Below are positions 1 through 7,869 of a DNA stretch of 64,000 nucleotides, in pieces. The stretch's first letter is position 1, and every line of letters begins with the position of its first letter. Location: assembly GCA_013376995.1 (NCBI GenBank), contig JACAAZ010000005.1, positions 62,001 through 126,000 of the forward strand, in the 5' to 3' direction. Both the position numbers and the translations under genes were made by a program. The stretch comes from Bacteroidota bacterium. Lineage in GTDB: Bacteria > Bacteroidota > Bacteroidia > Bacteroidales > UBA4417. Below the pieces are notes generated by a model. The model ran no database searches, had not been told where the DNA came from, and saw nothing but the letters and a program-made list of their open reading frames with translations.

Positions 1-84
1 GTCACTGCGTTCCCTAAGTGCCAGTTTTGATTGAACGCTGGATTTGATTTTACGTAAATCATCCAATGATTTGATCGTTGTCAT
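1..84 (-). CDS. (2Fe-2S) ferredoxin-like protein, partial (N-terminus only)
   Basis: The reverse strand has an ATG at 82-84 followed by 28 open codons that run off the window edge; the product begins MTTIKSLDDLRKIK and continues with SKLALRERSD. That opening matches the start of the small thioredoxin-fold (2Fe-2S) ferredoxin domain proteins commonly encoded beside trimeric [FeFe] hydrogenases. The cysteines that would prove it lie outside the window. It is the last visible gene of the minus-strand operon that begins at 3857, 21 bases after the HATPase gene. Inference: an electron-transfer or sensing partner of the upstream hydrogenase-like protein. Confidence 0.6.
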   Translation of the reverse strand, partial: MTTIKSLDDLRKIKSSVQSKLALRERSD

Positions 85-105
85 TTTCTTTTTGTTTGGT
101 TATTT

Positions 106-651
106 TTAATGTATTCTTATGTCTTTTAAATTCTCGTTGATCATTTCTTTCAGGTAAGGATAAATGCTTAGTTCCGATATTGGAATCTCCCCAAGCACCT
201 CCTGTACCTCCCTGCTGTCAAATGTGTATTTGCCAGCCGGAGTGCGGTGGGTATAGATGAACTGTATGGATGGATTTGCTGAAGCCATCATTACAATAGT
301 CCCTGCAAGATCACCTTCAGGAAGCCGGTCAATATGATTAAAGACAAACGTAGCTTTGATCAGGGTTCCGTTTCCTTTTTTTGAGTCTATTTCAAAACTT
401 CCTCCGGTTCGTTCAGCATTTAACTTTAATAATGGGATTCCCATTCCAACCTTCCTGCTGGTTCTGGTAGTAAAAAAAGGATCTGTCACCTTATTCCTCA
501 TTTCTTCATCCATTCCCTTGCCATCATCCGAAATGCTAAGAGAGTATAGATTCTCTGACGGCTGTTCTTCAATGGTGATCTCAACCTGGCCAGCACCTGC
601 AGAAATTGAATTCTGAGCGATATCGAGTATATGTAGAGAGAGGTCTTTCAT
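106..651 (-). CDS. Stand-alone HATPase (histidine-kinase-like ATP-binding protein)
   Basis: This 181-residue protein is a GHKL-type ATP-binding domain without a sensor or dimerisation domain. The N box appears as LDIAQNSISAGA near residue 10, the G1 box as SDDGKGMD near residue 41, and a G2-like stretch as GMGIPLLK near residue 69. The C-terminal third (after about residue 105) has no motif I recognise. It sits 7 bases downstream of the PHP gene in the hydrogenase-associated operon. Such orphan kinase domains recur beside group D [FeFe] hydrogenases in Clostridia, so a role in signalling hydrogen or redox state is likely, but the phospho-acceptor is not visible here. Confidence 0.8.
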   Translation of the reverse strand: MKDLSLHILDIAQNSISAGAGQVEITIEEQPSENLYSLSISDDGKGMDEEMRNKVTDPFFTTRTSRKVGMGIPLLKLNAERTGGSFEIDSKKGNGTLIKATFVFNHIDRLPEGDLAGTIVMMASANPSIQFIYTHRTPAGKYTFDSREVQEVLGEIPISELSIYPYLKEMINENLKDIRIH

Positions 652-658
652 CCTGATT

Positions 659-1387
659 TTAAATGCTGATATTCATGGTTTCAATTGCAGTCCTGATCTG
701 TTTGAAGGAGCAGTATTCCATCCGGAAGATGCTGCAAACTGAGCCGATTAGCTCAAGCAGATGTGCATCGGAATTCCGGATTAGCGTTTTGCTGGCACTT
801 CCTGTAATCAAGGGGGTTATTGCCTGGCTATTTGCCCTGGGACTAATTTCAAATGCATCAGCCTTAAGTCCTTTCGGTATAAATCCCAATTGGCTAAACA
901 GGCTGAAACTTCCTTTATCAATATGGGCAGGAATGAAGATCCCGCCTAACTCATGCACCATACTTTCAACCTGTTCAATCGACTGATCCAGTGCCGATAT
1001 CAATAGCCATTCTTCTGTTTTCAGAATTATTTCATTTTCGTCAACAATTACCTGGTATCCAAATCGTTCAGGATCATTTGGGATGTGGGGGAGATGTTCA
1101 TCCAGGTATTCCTGGAACTTATCCAATAGTTCATCCGTTTCAAAGAACGCGAGGCAGTGAACTTCCTCTTTTGTTGTAATTTCCGCTCCCATCATGACAA
1201 AAATTCCAAGCGGTTCTGCAATTTTCCGGATCAGTTTGCAATGATGGGTGCTGTTGTGATCCGTTATTCCGATTATGTGTAATTTCCTGTCTGACGCCTG
1301 TTTTACTATTTTATCCGGGCTCATATCAAGTTGTCCGCATGGAGACAGGACCGTATGAATATGTAAATCAGCCCGGAATTCTTTCAT
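659..1387 (-). CDS. PHP-domain metal-dependent phosphoesterase
   Basis: The 242-residue product starts with the PHP signature RADLHIHTVLSPCG and has a second metal motif GITDHNS near residue 40, followed by AEITTKEEVHCLAFF and a late NSDAH (around residue 205). These His and Asp residues are the usual PHP metal ligands. The family hydrolyses phosphate esters such as nucleotides or histidinol phosphate; the actual substrate cannot be read from sequence. It lies 2 bases downstream of a DRTGG gene within the operon of redox-signalling genes. A nucleotide second-messenger role is conceivable but is inference. Confidence 0.85.
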   Translation of the reverse strand: MKEFRADLHIHTVLSPCGQLDMSPDKIVKQASDRKLHIIGITDHNSTHHCKLIRKIAEPLGIFVMMGAEITTKEEVHCLAFFETDELLDKFQEYLDEHLPHIPNDPERFGYQVIVDENEIILKTEEWLLISALDQSIEQVESMVHELGGIFIPAHIDKGSFSLFSQLGFIPKGLKADAFEISPRANSQAITPLITGSASKTLIRNSDAHLLELIGSVCSIFRMEYCSFKQIRTAIETMNISI

Positions 1388-1389
1388 TG

Positions 1390-1725
1390 TTATTTCGTTA
1401 GCAAGTTAAAGAGTTTTCCTGATATATCGAATGCCGATAGATTTGTTACAAGAACCGGAATTCCTTCTTCATTCGCTTGTTCAAGCATATCTTCGTCAGG
1501 TACATTGTTTTTTATTAGTACTACGGCTGCCAATTCTTTAAGGGATGCAACAGCCATTACATTCTTATGGGTCTGCAATGTAATCCAGATATATCCCTGT
1601 TCAGCATGGCCCATTACATCACTAAGCAGATCGCTGGTATAACCCCCAAGAATATCTTTTTGGAGACCTTCCTCACCACCCAGGACTTTCAGGTTCAATG
1701 CATCTTGTATTTCTATTACTTTCAT
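1390..1725 (-). CDS. DRTGG domain protein (second copy)
   Basis: The 111-residue product is a single small domain of the DRTGG type, the module found at the N-terminus of some phosphotransacetylases and beside CBS domains. It has the typical pattern of an N-terminal ALNLKVLGGEE, a middle GGYTSDLLSDVMG and an AAVVLIKNN strand before the C-terminal helix. It is paralogous to the protein encoded at 3513-3857: both share SDLLSDVM or SDLMSDVL and a VLIKN or VLVRN strand. It lies between the PHP gene and the divergent hydrogenase gene. No catalytic residues are visible, so a ligand-binding or adaptor function is likely. Confidence 0.75.
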   Translation of the reverse strand: MKVIEIQDALNLKVLGGEEGLQKDILGGYTSDLLSDVMGHAEQGYIWITLQTHKNVMAVASLKELAAVVLIKNNVPDEDMLEQANEEGIPVLVTNLSAFDISGKLFNLLTK

Positions 1726-1739
1726 GGCTTGAGCTTTTC

Positions 1740-3071
1740 TTAAAATTTTTCCTCACCCCAAATCTCTTTGAGGATGGAGAGTGATTCTTCTGAACTGAGT
1801 TCTCCGGTTCTTTCGCGGCTTTTCTGGACAAAAATGCACTGTTTGATCGAGGCTTGCCCCTGCACAATGTCATTTGAAAAAGCCTGGCAATTGGGAGCCC
1901 CGCATGCACCGCAATCTGTAAGAGGCAGTATTTGCATGATCTTCCTGGCCTTATCCATTTTAATCATTGCTTCCCCCATGTTTTCATCCAGTTTCATCAT
2001 TGAGCGGGGCTTGATTTCCTGTATAGATATTCGGCGGCGGAGGTAAGGATAATACTCTTCAATTCCTCCCAACTGGCCTTCTTTGGTGGCTGACAGTGCA
2101 GCTTCATTATTGAGTCTTTCTGTGACCAGGAAACGGTTTGTTGTTACCAGGACACCCCCGGCACAGCTTTCATCGCAAGCGCGAAGTTCCAGGAAATCAA
2201 CATCCGTGATCTCTTCATTTTCAAGCCTTTCAAGGAATTCCATAACATTGTGGATCTCGTCAATGGCAAGTGAGCGGCCTTCTACATGATCTGCTTCACC
2301 ATGGGTGAGTGTCCAGCGTTCAGCAAGCCCGGAAAGAGGAGGATTGGTTGTTATTGATTCTGTATTCCTGTCTTTCATTATCTGCAATTTAACCTTGTTA
2401 TAGATGAAATCCATGTTGATTACCCCTGTAATCATTGAATAGTCCTCACCTACAGGGCTCTTAATAGCTGCAATCTTAGCTGCACATGGAGTAAAATAAA
2501 AAACTCCGACCTCAGCAGGATTAATCCCCTGATCTGTAAGTTGTTTTCTGCAATACAGAGCTGTGATATCCAGAGGAGGTTTAAGCAACATAATGTTCCC
2601 AACCAATGCGGGGAATTTAACCTGTATCAGGCGGATAACCGCTGGGCAGAAAGAAGAAATTAGGGGCTTCTTTCCGGGATGCTGTTGAGCATATCCTTTG
2701 ATCGCATCCAAAAGCAATCCGGTTCCAAGTTCTACTTCGTAAATGTGAGTGAACCCGGATGCAAGGATCGCTTCATACACCTGCTCACGGCTAATAGCTT
2801 CAGGAAATTGACCCGTAAAAATAGATGGTACCAGTGCTATCCGGTACTTAAAAGCTTCCAGTCTGCTAAAGTCATCCTGGTCTATATAAATAGCTTTGAC
2901 CGGGCATGCCATAAAGCATTTACCACAGTCGACACAGCGATTTTCATATAGGAGGGCTTTACCATTCCTGATCCTGATGGCTTCGGTTGGACAGACATTC
3001 ATGCAATGTGAACAACCATAACATAGTTCTTCGCTAATACGTAATGCATGATGAAAATGCCTGTTTTCCAT
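1740..3071 (-). CDS. Divergent [FeFe] hydrogenase, group D-like, probably sensory
   Basis: The 443-residue protein has two N-terminal [4Fe-4S] motifs (Cys 17, 20, 23, 27 and Cys 46, 49, 52, 56), an H-cluster domain and a C-terminal Fe-S motif (Cys 387, 390, 395, 412). The H-cluster ligands are kept: Cys142 in SSFCPAV, Cys196 in FTPCAAK, and Cys299 and Cys303 in RACDESCAGG. The proton-relay cysteine normally just before Cys142 is Phe141, and the usual Met residues of the L2 and L3 motifs are Thr and Arg. Loss of the relay with intact ligands is typical of slow, sensory-type group C/D enzymes rather than hydrogen-producing ones. Neighbouring kinase, DRTGG and PHP genes support a sensing role. 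The ATG is preceded directly by the RsbW-like gene. Confidence 0.85.
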   Translation of the reverse strand: MENRHFHHALRISEELCYGCSHCMNVCPTEAIRIRNGKALLYENRCVDCGKCFMACPVKAIYIDQDDFSRLEAFKYRIALVPSIFTGQFPEAISREQVYEAILASGFTHIYEVELGTGLLLDAIKGYAQQHPGKKPLISSFCPAVIRLIQVKFPALVGNIMLLKPPLDITALYCRKQLTDQGINPAEVGVFYFTPCAAKIAAIKSPVGEDYSMITGVINMDFIYNKVKLQIMKDRNTESITTNPPLSGLAERWTLTHGEADHVEGRSLAIDEIHNVMEFLERLENEEITDVDFLELRACDESCAGGVLVTTNRFLVTERLNNEAALSATKEGQLGGIEEYYPYLRRRISIQEIKPRSMMKLDENMGEAMIKMDKARKIMQILPLTDCGACGAPNCQAFSNDIVQGQASIKQCIFVQKSRERTGELSSEESLSILKEIWGEEKF

Positions 3072-3503
3072 TTATTTAGAAATAATTGAACTCAGGTTAA
3101 TTGTCATTTCCAATTCTGTTCCTTTTCCGACTTCACTGCTGATGTGGAGGGAATCCACGTTATTCTTGATGTTCATCAGTCCCATGCCTGCACCAAAACC
3201 CATCTCACGGACTGAAGGAGAAGCTGTTGAAAAACCGGGTTTCATTGCCTGGTTAATATCAGCTATTCCGGGACCTTTATCTGCCAGGTTGATGTATACC
3301 TTTTCCATGTCCACTTCAATATCGATCTTTCCTTCCCAGGCGTGGGCCACAATGTTCACTTCTGCTTCGTATAAGGCAACTACTATGCGTTTTATGGTAA
3401 TCGGGTCAACATTCAGTTGCTTAAGAACTTTCTTGAACTGGCTTGATGCTGTGCCAGCTTTTGAGAAATTTCCACCTTCAACTGAATAGTTAAAATTCAT
3501 CAC
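3072..3503 (-). CDS. RsbW-like anti-sigma-factor/serine kinase ATPase
   Basis: The 143-residue protein is a minimal GHKL ATPase of the RsbW/SpoIIAB type. The N box is VALYEAEVNIVAHA near residue 42, the G1 box is LADKGPGIAD near residue 72, and the glycine-rich lid is GFGAGMGLMNIKN near residue 101. Family members phosphorylate anti-sigma antagonists or sequester sigma factors. The gene stops exactly at the base before the start of the divergent hydrogenase gene, which implies translational coupling. A partner STAS protein or sigma factor is not present in the window, so the target is unknown. Confidence 0.8.
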   Translation of the reverse strand: MMNFNYSVEGGNFSKAGTASSQFKKVLKQLNVDPITIKRIVVALYEAEVNIVAHAWEGKIDIEVDMEKVYINLADKGPGIADINQAMKPGFSTASPSVREMGFGAGMGLMNIKNNVDSLHISSEVGKGTELEMTINLSSIISK

Positions 3504-3512
3504 CTCAAGCTT

Positions 3513-3857
3513 TTAATAGACCGGTTGAAGTCCTGCCTGGTAGAGCAGTCCACATGATTTGAACATCGAATAGCTGCATTCAAGCATAACAATCCTGTTC
3601 TCTTTGGCTAGTGTAATCATTTCTTCACTGGCAGCCTTATTTCTCACTAAAACGATATTGGTAACATCTGCCATTTCCGATGTCCGGATCGTCTGGATAT
3701 TTGTGAGTCCTGTCAACAGTAAAAGATTCTCTGTGTCGATGGTTAATACATCGCTCATCAGGTCTGAAGCAAATACGTGGCTGATCTCACGATTCAGGAA
3801 CTGCTCACCGCAAACCACTTTTGCATTCAATATTTCGGCGATATCCTTAATCTTCAT
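3513..3857 (-). CDS. DRTGG domain protein (first copy)
   Basis: The 114-residue product is a single DRTGG-like domain starting MKIKDIAEILNAKVVCGEQ, with ASDLMSDVL near residue 30 and a TNIVLVRNK strand near residue 67. It is the first gene of the downstream operon and is clearly related to the protein at 1390-1725. It lies 9 bases upstream of the RsbW-like gene. The promoter region in front of it (3858-4060) carries two Rex-like palindromes. The ligand of DRTGG domains is not established, so the function stays open. Confidence 0.75.
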   Translation of the reverse strand: MKIKDIAEILNAKVVCGEQFLNREISHVFASDLMSDVLTIDTENLLLLTGLTNIQTIRTSEMADVTNIVLVRNKAASEEMITLAKENRIVMLECSYSMFKSCGLLYQAGLQPVY

Positions 3858-3975
3858 TGCTTGTCTTCCAGTTTATTTCTGTTCGATTGCTCAGGTAATC
3901 AGTCATTTAAGAAATCTGAACAGCTTGTTTTTCACTTTGCAAAAGTAAATCACTTAAAATTGCCAAACAAGTTAT

Positions 3976-4010
3976 TTGTTATTAATTTCACAATGTTAAT
4001 TAAATAACAA
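3976..4010 (-). promoter_or_regulatory. Two overlapping Rex-like operators
   Basis: Two 18-bp dyads match the Rex box pattern TTGTKAA-N4-TTMACAA. The first, 3976-3993, reads TTGTTAT TAAT TTCACAA; the second, 3993-4010, reads ATGTTAA TTAA ATAACAA (two mismatches). They lie about 120-150 bases upstream of the first DRTGG gene on the minus strand. Rex is a repressor released by NADH. Its gene is not in this window, so regulation is inferred. Confidence 0.5.
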
Positions 4011-4069
4011 TCAATTTATAAGAAGTCTAAATAGCAGCTTGTTAAGATTAAGTTATTATGGGTTTTATA

Positions 4070-4096
4070 AAAAAAAGAGCCGCTTATAAACGGCTC
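4070..4096 (-). terminator. Rho-independent terminator of hydCBA
   Basis: Read on the minus strand, a 6-bp GC-rich stem (GAGCCG with CGGCTC, 4077-4082 and 4091-4096) is followed by a run of seven T residues (4070-4076). It lies 22 bases after the hydA stop codon and separates the hydrogenase operon from the DRTGG operon. Confidence 0.8.
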
Positions 4097-4118
4097 CTTT
4101 TGTGCTTTGAATTAAATA

Positions 4119-5912
4119 TTAGTAACGTTTTCTTGCTTTATAATGAGTATGCAGGAGCTCATGGGATTTATGACCAAGCGGTGCGCCCAGGTAATCTTTG
4201 TATACTTCGGTTACTTCAGGGTTTTCGTGTGATTTACGCAGGGTCATACCCATATCTTCAGCATAAATCGCATCTGTACGTTTGCGCCTGATCTCAGGAG
4301 AAGTAGGAATAGGTTGTCCACCCCCTCCAATACAGCCACCCGGGCAGCCCATTATCTCGATGAAATGATAGTTGGTTTCACCCTTTTCAATGGATTCCAT
4401 CAGTTTCTTGGCGTTCGCAAGACCATGAGCAACAGCTACATTAAGTTCTACACCTTCCAGGAAACTCCATGCAGGAACAGTATTCTTGATCTTGATGGAG
4501 GCTTCTTTCACACCTTCAATACCCCTGACTGGTTTGATATTCAGATTAGTGAATGGAACCTCATGGCCAGTAACCAATTCGTATGCGGTTCGTAAGGCGG
4601 CTTCCATTACTCCTCCGGTTGCGCCGAAGATAACAGCTGCACCGGTTGATTCACCTAGAATACTGTCATAGTGATCATCTTCGAGCTTATCGAAATCAAT
4701 ACCTGCTTGCTTAACCATCATGGCAAGCTCACGGGTTGTCAGAACGTAATCTACATCCTTGAATCCACTATCCCGCATTTCCGGGCGGTTGCACTCGAAT
4801 TTTTTAGCAGTGCAAGGCATAATTGATACAACCACCATATTTTCAGCCTTGATATTTACTTTATCAGCATAGTAAGTTTTAGCCAATGCGCCGAACATCT
4901 GCTGTGGTGATTTGCAGGTCGAAAGATTGTCAAGCATTCCGGGGAACATATGTTCCTGGAACTTGATCCAACCCGGGGAACAGGATGTCATCATCGGAAG
5001 TTTAACGGTCTCATCTTTATCCACAATGACTTTCTTCAAGCGGGTAAGCAATTCAGTGCCTTCTTCCATGATGGTAAGGTCAGCTGTGAAGTCGGTATCC
5101 AGTACCTTGTTGAATCCCATTTTCTTGAGTGCGGAAACCATCTTTCCTGTTACCCTGGATCCTACGTCAATTCCCAGGTCTTCACCTAAAGCAACACGGG
5201 TAGCAGGTGCTGTTTCAACAACGACAAATTTCTTTGGATCATAGATGGCATTCCATACTTCCTCAATGTAGTTGCGTTCAGTCAGTGCGCCGGTCGGGCA
5301 GCGGTTGATGCATTGTCCGCAATTGGTACAAACCACATCATTCATAGGTTTGTTGAGGAATGTACTGATTGACTGGTGATTTCCTTTATGAACAACTGCT
5401 AGTGCGCTTACAGCCTGGAGTTCGGCACAAGTCCTGACACAACGCTGGCAACGGATACATTTGCTGTTATCCTTTACAATGGAAGGAGAGGAGATGTCCT
5501 GGATCTTATCTTTTGATTTTACCAGGTCAAGGAAAACATGATCTCCGATGCGGTATTCACTTGCCAGTTCCTGTAATTCACAATGACCGTTCTTAAAGCA
5601 CTTGGTACAATCGCTATTGTGCTCCGAAAGCAGAAGCTCAACAACGTGTTTACGTGCGATGCGGACTTTTTCACTATTGGTGAATACTTCCATGCCTTCC
5701 GAAACGGGAGTAGCGCAGGAAGCTGCCAATAACCTTGCACCTTTGATCTCAACCACGCAAACCCGGCAGTTACCGGCTACGCTAAGGTCAGGGTGATTAC
5801 AAAGAGTTGGTATTCGGAAATTGAGCCTTTTCGCTGCATCCAGCACAGTAGTGCCTTCTTCAACCGAAATGGCAATATTATTTATTTTAAGGTTGACCAT
5901 ATATTTACTCAT
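4119..5912 (-). CDS. hydA: NADH-linked [FeFe] hydrogenase catalytic subunit HydA
   Basis: The 597-residue protein carries the H-cluster and evolves or consumes H2. In order it has a plant-type [2Fe-2S] domain (Cys 38, 49, 52, 66), a His-ligated [4Fe-4S] motif (His98, Cys 102, 105, 111), two ferredoxin clusters (Cys 152, 155, 158, 162 and Cys 195, 198, 201, 205), and the H-cluster domain with TSCSPGW (309-315), MPCTAKKFE (365-373) and ExMxCxxGC as EIMGCPGGCIGGGG near residue 523. The C-terminus is the usual small-subunit region ending HTHYKARKRY; there is no extra C-terminal [2Fe-2S] domain. The L1 motif has Ser where the textbook motif TSCCPGW has a second Cys. The gene follows hydB by 39 bases. 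Confidence 0.93.
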   Translation of the reverse strand: MSKYMVNLKINNIAISVEEGTTVLDAAKRLNFRIPTLCNHPDLSVAGNCRVCVVEIKGARLLAASCATPVSEGMEVFTNSEKVRIARKHVVELLLSEHNSDCTKCFKNGHCELQELASEYRIGDHVFLDLVKSKDKIQDISSPSIVKDNSKCIRCQRCVRTCAELQAVSALAVVHKGNHQSISTFLNKPMNDVVCTNCGQCINRCPTGALTERNYIEEVWNAIYDPKKFVVVETAPATRVALGEDLGIDVGSRVTGKMVSALKKMGFNKVLDTDFTADLTIMEEGTELLTRLKKVIVDKDETVKLPMMTSCSPGWIKFQEHMFPGMLDNLSTCKSPQQMFGALAKTYYADKVNIKAENMVVVSIMPCTAKKFECNRPEMRDSGFKDVDYVLTTRELAMMVKQAGIDFDKLEDDHYDSILGESTGAAVIFGATGGVMEAALRTAYELVTGHEVPFTNLNIKPVRGIEGVKEASIKIKNTVPAWSFLEGVELNVAVAHGLANAKKLMESIEKGETNYHFIEIMGCPGGCIGGGGQPIPTSPEIRRKRTDAIYAEDMGMTLRKSHENPEVTEVYKDYLGAPLGHKSHELLHTHYKARKRY

Positions 5913-5951
5913 GGCGGGTTCTCCTATTCGTTTGTTAGTATAACTACTTGA

Positions 5952-7121
5952 TTAGTAAATAATTTCTTCCTTGAAGTTATCAACAATCGAGATAAACGGA
6001 TTGGCAACCGATTGGCCAAGGCCACATTTTGCTGCGATCTTCATGGTAAGAGTAAGTTTCTTGAGGTCTTCAAGGTAACTGGGTGGTTTTTCACCTTTTT
6101 TGACGGCTTCTATGCCTTTGAGCAATTGCTGGCAACCTACCCTGCAAGGAGTGCACTGTCCACAGGATTCTTCAGTGAAGAATTCGAGGTAATCGTGGAG
6201 TACATTATACATGGAACGGGTAGAATTGAAGATCATCATCGATCCGCCTGTTGGAATACCTTCAAATCCAATAACGGTTTCGTTGAATTTCTTCCTGGGT
6301 ACACAATGTCCGGAGGCTCCTCCAATTTGAACAGCTTTGGCGTCACCATCAGCAAATTCTTCGACAAAATCCTTTAACTGCATTCCAAGTTCAAGTTCAT
6401 AGATCCCGGCTATAGGTGTATCTCCTGAAACCGAGAATACTTTTGATCCGCGTGAATCGAATGTGCCGAGAGCTTTGAATTTTTCAGGGCCCATCCGGCA
6501 AATCTCGGATGTGTACACGAGGGTTTCAACGTTATTTATTACTGTAGGTTTGCTATTGTACCCTGCAACTGTTGGATAAGGAGGTTTATTACGTGGTTCT
6601 CCACGTTTTCCTTCCATGGATTCAAACAATGCACTTTCTTCACCACAAACATAAGCCCCACTTCCGGAACGGAGATAGATTGTAAAATCAACCTTACGTT
6701 CCTGCAGTTGTTTGTTGAAGATATCAACCTTCTTTTGCAGTCCTTTCAGCAGGAAGTTATATTCACCCCTGACATAGATGTATCCTTCCTTTGCACCTAT
6801 AACATAAGCACAGATAGCCATACCTGCCAAAACTTTTTCAGGGACCCTGTCAAGGATTTCACGGTCCTTGAAAGTACCGGGTTCGCCTTCGTCAGCATTG
6901 CAGATCACGTACTTTTCGGCAGAATCTTCGTTCCTGGTGAATTTCCATTTGAGCCCGGTAGGGAATCCGGCGCCACCACGACCTTTCAGGCCGGAATCGA
7001 TCATATCAAGAATAACGCTGTCGGGCGATTTCTTAATCGTTTTATCGTATACATCAATTGGGGTTAATTTTTCGTCCCATCCAAATATGATGTCAACTTT
7101 CTTCAGTTGTAACTGTTCCAT
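5952..7121 (-). CDS. hydB: NADH-binding hydrogenase subunit HydB (short form)
   Basis: The 389-residue protein is the NuoF-like flavin subunit that oxidises NADH. The FMN/NADH site is visible as GLKGRGGAGFPTGLKW (residues about 44-59), CNADEGEPGTFKDR, and GAYVCGEESAL; the [4Fe-4S] site is ESCGQCTPCR with CGLGQ near the C-terminus. Bifurcating HydB proteins are usually around 550-630 residues, with an N-terminal thioredoxin-like [2Fe-2S] domain and C-terminal ferredoxin clusters; both extensions are absent here. This resembles the NADH-only trimeric enzyme described in Syntrophomonas. It lies between hydC and hydA and is 22 bases downstream of hydC. Confidence 0.92.
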   Translation of the reverse strand: MEQLQLKKVDIIFGWDEKLTPIDVYDKTIKKSPDSVILDMIDSGLKGRGGAGFPTGLKWKFTRNEDSAEKYVICNADEGEPGTFKDREILDRVPEKVLAGMAICAYVIGAKEGYIYVRGEYNFLLKGLQKKVDIFNKQLQERKVDFTIYLRSGSGAYVCGEESALFESMEGKRGEPRNKPPYPTVAGYNSKPTVINNVETLVYTSEICRMGPEKFKALGTFDSRGSKVFSVSGDTPIAGIYELELGMQLKDFVEEFADGDAKAVQIGGASGHCVPRKKFNETVIGFEGIPTGGSMMIFNSTRSMYNVLHDYLEFFTEESCGQCTPCRVGCQQLLKGIEAVKKGEKPPSYLEDLKKLTLTMKIAAKCGLGQSVANPFISIVDNFKEEIIY

Positions 7122-7143
7122 GTTGTATGGTTTTATACAAGTA

Positions 7144-7614
7144 CTAATTATTTTTCTTCATAAATTCTTCAACGATCTCTATAGCTTTCTGAGGTGTAAC
7201 CTCGGGATAAACTTCATCGTTAACAAGCATAACAGGCCCCTTGTGGCACCATCCCAGGCAGTTGGCGGTTAGCAGCGTGAAACGCTTATCATGGGTAGTT
7301 TCACCAACCTTGATTTTCAATTGATCTTCCAATACGCCAATGATCTCATCCTTGTTGCGCATATGGCAGGAAATGGTTTTACATACCCTGATAATGTTCT
7401 TTCCACGTGGGACTGTATCCAGAAATGTATAAAAGGATGCTGTGCCATACACATCTGCCGCTGAAAGATCGAGCTCCCTGGCTATGGCGATCATGGCTTC
7501 TTCCGAAAGGAATTTTTCCTGTGATACAACACCCTGCAAAATTGGCATCAAGGAATTACGTTCCCTTCCATGCTTCTCTACAAGATCCAGAATTAAGTTC
7601 TCAGTATTTGTCAT
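7144..7614 (-). CDS. hydC: Hydrogenase [2Fe-2S] subunit HydC (NuoE-like)
   Basis: The 156-residue protein is a thioredoxin-fold [2Fe-2S] subunit homologous to NuoE. The four ligands are Cys78, Cys83, Cys119 and Cys123 in VCKTISC and NCLGWC, the canonical CX4C...CX3C arrangement. An N-terminal helical region of about 50 residues is of usual length. It is the first gene of the hydCBA operon; its ATG is at 7612-7614. Two Rex-like dyads lie 50-110 bases upstream. Confidence 0.93.
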   Translation of the reverse strand: MTNTENLILDLVEKHGRERNSLMPILQGVVSQEKFLSEEAMIAIARELDLSAADVYGTASFYTFLDTVPRGKNIIRVCKTISCHMRNKDEIIGVLEDQLKIKVGETTHDKRFTLLTANCLGWCHKGPVMLVNDEVYPEVTPQKAIEIVEEFMKKNN

Positions 7615-7662
7615 TTAGACCTCCATGATTTATTTTAATTAAAAGAATTACAGTGATTTAGA

Positions 7663-7680
7663 TTGTTAATGGAATAACAA
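7663..7680 (-). promoter_or_regulatory. Rex-like operator upstream of hydC, site 1
   Basis: The sequence TTGTTAATGGAATAACAA is an 18-bp dyad that matches the Rex consensus TTGTTAA-N4-TTAACAA at all but one position. It starts 49 bases upstream of the hydC ATG. Binding by the NADH-sensing repressor Rex fits an NADH-dependent hydrogenase operon. Confidence 0.6.
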
Positions 7681-7707
7681 TACAGTAAGCAAATTTAGTT
7701 ATTTTCA

Positions 7708-7725
7708 TTGTTATAAAAATAACAG
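7708..7725 (-). promoter_or_regulatory. Rex-like operator upstream of hydC, site 2
   Basis: A weaker dyad, TTGTTAT AAAA ATAACAG, matches 15 of 18 Rex-consensus positions and starts 45 bases upstream of site 1. Tandem weak and strong boxes would allow cooperative binding. The site is AT-rich, so chance similarity is possible. Confidence 0.4.
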
Positions 7726-7869
7726 AGCGAGAAATTTTGCTTATATTATGTAATTTATAATCGGTCTAAAATGCAGGCCTGTTAAAGGATAGCACATATT
7801 CACATCGAGTCATGCCATATCTTCATCAAATTTGGAATAAGTCCGTATTTTTATGCGTAATTTCATGCA

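Noticed and set aside
4070-4096. Promoter or riboswitch near the hydA stop
   Set aside because: The stem followed by a T run is a plain terminator for the minus strand.
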